Assembly (NCBI RefSeq): GCF_000963885.1
Contig: NZ_BALE01000015.1
Span: 37,510 to 101,509, forward strand
DNA from: Tanticharoenia sakaeratensis NBRC 103193
GTDB taxonomy: Bacteria > Pseudomonadota > Alphaproteobacteria > Acetobacterales > Acetobacteraceae
Direction: 5' to 3'
DNA: 64,000 nt
Shown here: positions 61,641 through 64,000 of the stretch, in pieces
Layout: each line of letters starts with the position of its first letter
Position numbering within the stretch: position 1 is the first letter of the stretch
The notes under the pieces: model-generated
Told to the model about the DNA's origin: nothing
The model's database searches: none
The model's input: only the letters and a program-made list of their open reading frames with translations
Program-made: the position numbers and the translations under genes

Positions 61641-62588
61641 ATGGATATCAAACACTTGAAGTCATTCTGTGTTTTGGGGGAGACTCTGCATTTCGGTCGG
61701 GCAGCGGCGCGTCTGAACATCGTTCAGCCTGCCCTGAGCGGCCATATCAAGCAGCTTGAGCAGCATGTTGGCGTCCAGCTTGTGGAACGCTCGCGACATC
61801 ACGTTCGTCTTACCGCTGCCGGCTGTGACTTTTTGAAAAACTCCCGCGAAATTCTCAACAGTCTGGATCGCAGCGTTGAGAGTGCACGAAACGTGGGGAC
61901 GGGCTTCGTCGGAACACTGCGGATCGGTGCGGTTTCGTCGGCAATCAACCTGTTTCTGGCACGGGCCATTCGTCTGTTCGAAGATAGCTGGCCCGATGTG
62001 GAGATCTGCCTGACGGCCATCGACTCATGCAAACAGATCGAGGGCATCGCCGAAGGCCGCTTTGATCTCGGATTTGTCCGGATGCCGATCAGCCAGGACG
62101 GAATAACGATCAGGACGATCGCTCAAGAAGCGTTCGACGTGTGCCTGCCACATGGCCATCCGCTGGCCAGCCGCACGCATCTGACACCGAGAGCCCTGCG
62201 CGGCCAGACAATTCTCATGTTGGCCCGGGAAAACGCACCTGGTTTTCACGATGCGCTCTCGGCCGCCTGCCATCAAAATGGACTGATGCCTGGCCGCATC
62301 AAATATTTCCGGGAGTTCACCAGTGCCGTGCAGATGGCCTCTGTCGGGCTCGGAGCCGCAATCGTGCCCGCCTGCGCCATGTCCTCCGGCAGCGACGGCA
62401 TCTGCCGCCTTCCGCTTGATCTTGGTTCTTATCAGTCCGACATCGGTGCCGCCTGGGCTGAGCCGGCATCACCGCTGCTCCATAATTTTCTCGCAAGTAT
62501 CACGGCTGTTTCCGTGGCAACGGCGCGTGGTGCCGTTATCGCGCGAACGGAGCTGTCCGCAGCGGAGGTCATGGCCGAGACGCCGTAG
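61641..62588 (+). CDS. LysR-family transcriptional regulator
   Basis: A 315-residue regulator. The N-terminal helix-turn-helix (LKSFCVLGETLHFGRAAARLNIVQPALSGHIKQLE) is typical LysR, followed by the periplasmic-binding-like effector domain (residues ~90-300; LRIGAVSSAINLFLARAIRLFE). It reads away from the MFS-isomerase-porin operon across a region with clear palindromes, so it probably controls that operon in response to a sugar-derived effector. It converges on the GMC gene with 2 bp between stops. Confidence 0.9.
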   Translation: MDIKHLKSFCVLGETLHFGRAAARLNIVQPALSGHIKQLEQHVGVQLVERSRHHVRLTAAGCDFLKNSREILNSLDRSVESARNVGTGFVGTLRIGAVSSAINLFLARAIRLFEDSWPDVEICLTAIDSCKQIEGIAEGRFDLGFVRMPISQDGITIRTIAQEAFDVCLPHGHPLASRTHLTPRALRGQTILMLARENAPGFHDALSAACHQNGLMPGRIKYFREFTSAVQMASVGLGAAIVPACAMSSGSDGICRLPLDLGSYQSDIGAAWAEPASPLLHNFLASITAVSVATARGAVIARTELSAAEVMAETP

Positions 62589-62590
62589 CG

Positions 62591-64000
62591 TCAGAAGGAA
62601 ATGTCGCCGCTTCGATGAAGCGCGCGAATGCGATCGGCGGTACGCAGGGCGATGGCCGTGATCGTCAGGGACGGATTGACGCCGCCCGTGGTCGGAAACA
62701 CCGAGCCGTCGCATATCCAGAGATTGGGAATATCCCAGCTCCGGCAGTCAGCGTTGACGACGGAACTGTCGCGGTTAAAACCCATCCGGGCAGTGCCGGC
62801 CAGATGATTGGTGTCATTTTCCTGACGCCAGACATCGCGCGCACCGATCAACTCCAGGCTGCGCTGCATCTCACCCAATGCATGCTGGATCATCGTGCGA
62901 TCGTTATCCTGCCACGAGTAGGTGATGCGTGAGATCGGCAGGCCGTATTGATCTTTTTCGTCTGCAAGCGTCACACGGTTGTCGAGGCTCGGCAGCATCT
63001 CGCCAACCATCTTCAGGCCGACCTGATGGTTGTAATCCGCCATTTTCTCGCGCAGCCCGGCACCCCAGAGCTTGCGCGAGGACGACATGGCAGCCGACCA
63101 CTCGAGGGGAAGCGGCCCCTGCGCCATCCAGCAATATCCGCCGAAAAAGTCTTTCCGGTCTTCGTAATTCCAGTGCTCGGTGATCGTGAGCGACGGAGGC
63201 CCCTTGTTCCAGCGTACCGCCTCGTCCATCACGCCATAGACCGCCTGATTGGACTGCACCATCAGGTTGCGTCCAACCAGGCCGGAGCTGTTGGACAGGC
63301 CGTCGCGAAAACGGTCCGTTGCGGAGTTGAGCAACAGGCGCGGCGTTTCGATTGCATAGCCTGCGACAATTACATGCTTCGCACGCTGGAAATGCCACTG
63401 GCCTTCGCGATGATAGTGCACGCCGCGTGCCGTTCCGGCGTCGTCGACCTCGATCCGTCCGACCATGGCAAGGTCGCGAATTTCGGCGCCCGCTTTCAAA
63501 GCGCGTGGAATATAGGTGACAAGCTGGCTTTGCTTGGCATTCGTAGAGCATCCACCCCGACAGAAACCGCGATTGACGCAGGACGGGAAATCGCCGCGTG
63601 GCGCGGAAACCGTCGCAAGCGGCGTCTCGGTCCATTTGTAACCCATGGCTTCCGCGCCGCGCGCCAGCAGGGCCGCCGCGCCATTGATTTCATGGGCGCG
63701 ATAGGGATAGCGCGGCCGCGACGGACCCCACGGATAGGAAACCGGACCCGCAATGGCGAGATCCTGCTCGGCCTGCGCGTAGTAGGTCCACATCTCGCGC
63801 CAGTCGAGCGGCCAGACTGCGCCATATCCCAGCAGGGACCGCGATCGAAACCATTCGGGGCGAAATCGCAGCGAGACCATGGCGTAGTGCACCGTCGATC
63901 CGCCGACGGCCTTGCCGCTGTTGTTGCTGCCCATCTTCAGCGGATTGTCTCCATCGACTAGAGCGGCTCCACTGAACGCTGATTCTGTGGCGTGACAGGA
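62591..64000 (-). CDS. GMC-family flavoprotein oxidoreductase (5' end outside window)
   Basis: The open frame runs off the right edge; 469 C-terminal residues are visible. KMGSNNSGKAVGGSTVHYAMV is the GMC substrate/FAD signature, SCVNRGFCRGGCSTNAKQSQL a Cys-rich block common in gluconate-dehydrogenase-like members, NDTNHLAGTARMG the catalytic His region, and VFPTTGGVNPSLTITA the C-terminal signature. The N-terminal FAD GxGxxG motif lies beyond the window. An internal ATG at 63934 is not the start, because conserved sequence continues upstream. Such enzymes oxidise sugars or sugar acids at the membrane with cytochrome partners, which may be encoded next door. Confidence 0.87.
   Translation of the reverse strand, partial: SCHATESAFSGAALVDGDNPLKMGSNNSGKAVGGSTVHYAMVSLRFRPEWFRSRSLLGYGAVWPLDWREMWTYYAQAEQDLAIAGPVSYPWGPSRPRYPYRAHEINGAAALLARGAEAMGYKWTETPLATVSAPRGDFPSCVNRGFCRGGCSTNAKQSQLVTYIPRALKAGAEIRDLAMVGRIEVDDAGTARGVHYHREGQWHFQRAKHVIVAGYAIETPRLLLNSATDRFRDGLSNSSGLVGRNLMVQSNQAVYGVMDEAVRWNKGPPSLTITEHWNYEDRKDFFGGYCWMAQGPLPLEWSAAMSSSRKLWGAGLREKMADYNHQVGLKMVGEMLPSLDNRVTLADEKDQYGLPISRITYSWQDNDRTMIQHALGEMQRSLELIGARDVWRQENDTNHLAGTARMGFNRDSSVVNADCRSWDIPNLWICDGSVFPTTGGVNPSLTITAIALRTADRIRALHRSGDISF

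Noticed and set aside
1..64000. CRISPR arrays, tRNA or rRNA genes
   Set aside because: No regularly spaced repeats and no cloverleaf-type or rRNA-like segments were recognised by reading both strands; a dedicated tRNAscan/Infernal run would be decisive.

Overview
The window is GC-rich, densely coded DNA from an aerobic Gram-negative bacterium. The gene set points to an alphaproteobacterium, most likely of the acetic acid bacteria (Acetobacteraceae): TonB-dependent receptors, a cyclic beta-1,2-glucan synthase, a GMC-type flavoprotein dehydrogenase, an OprB porin, a Tat-exported oxalate decarboxylase and a formate module. The family assignment is inferred from gene content; there is no rRNA or other phylogenetic marker. 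I see no tRNA, rRNA, CRISPR array or intact insertion sequence.

Layout. 1-9 kb: the end of a TonB receptor, then a very large NdvB-type cyclic glucan synthase on the minus strand. 10-16 kb: a plus-strand surface-glycan group (two-domain glycosyltransferase, FkbM-type methyltransferase with a coiled-coil tail, GT-C-like membrane protein). 16-24 kb: an unusual MocA-type nucleotidyltransferase fused to a TetR-type regulator, a 36-bp perfect palindrome across its stop codon, and two TonB receptors. 24-36.5 kb: an aryl-polyene-like type II polyketide cluster (methyltransferase, GT2, COG4648-like membrane protein, ACP, AMP-ligase/dehydratase fusion, acyltransferase, LolA-like carrier, MMPL exporter, ketosynthase, chain-length-factor-like protein, dehydratase, ketoreductase, flavin-dependent halogenase-like enzyme). 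Its last nine genes overlap at almost every start/stop. The outer-membrane pigment is probably built on the ACP, reduced and dehydrated, offloaded by the acyltransferase and moved by the MMPL and LolA-like proteins. The terminal flavoenzyme keeps halogenase signatures, which suggests a halogenated polyene.

36.4-49 kb: a lipoprotein of unknown function, then a minus-strand molybdoenzyme operon reading FNT channel, YdeP-type formate-dehydrogenase-like enzyme, FdhD, nitrate-reductase-associated protein, MoeA, MoaA, MobA. It is flanked by a divergent two-component system (PAS sensor kinase and FixJ-like regulator) and a Tat-exported bicupin oxalate decarboxylase. Together these suggest periplasmic oxalate to formate, formate import, and molybdenum-dependent oxidation to CO2.

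49-56 kb: a large MscS-family channel, a MetX-like alpha/beta hydrolase, a TetR/SDR divergent pair with an evident operator, and a small membrane protein. 56-57.6 kb: an in-frame fusion of a DUF47/PhoU-like protein to a PiT phosphate transporter that lacks its first ~95 residues. 57.8-62.6 kb: a sugar operon (MFS transporter, D-lyxose ketol-isomerase, OprB porin) with a divergent LysR regulator and a clear palindromic intergenic site. The window ends inside a GMC oxidoreductase.
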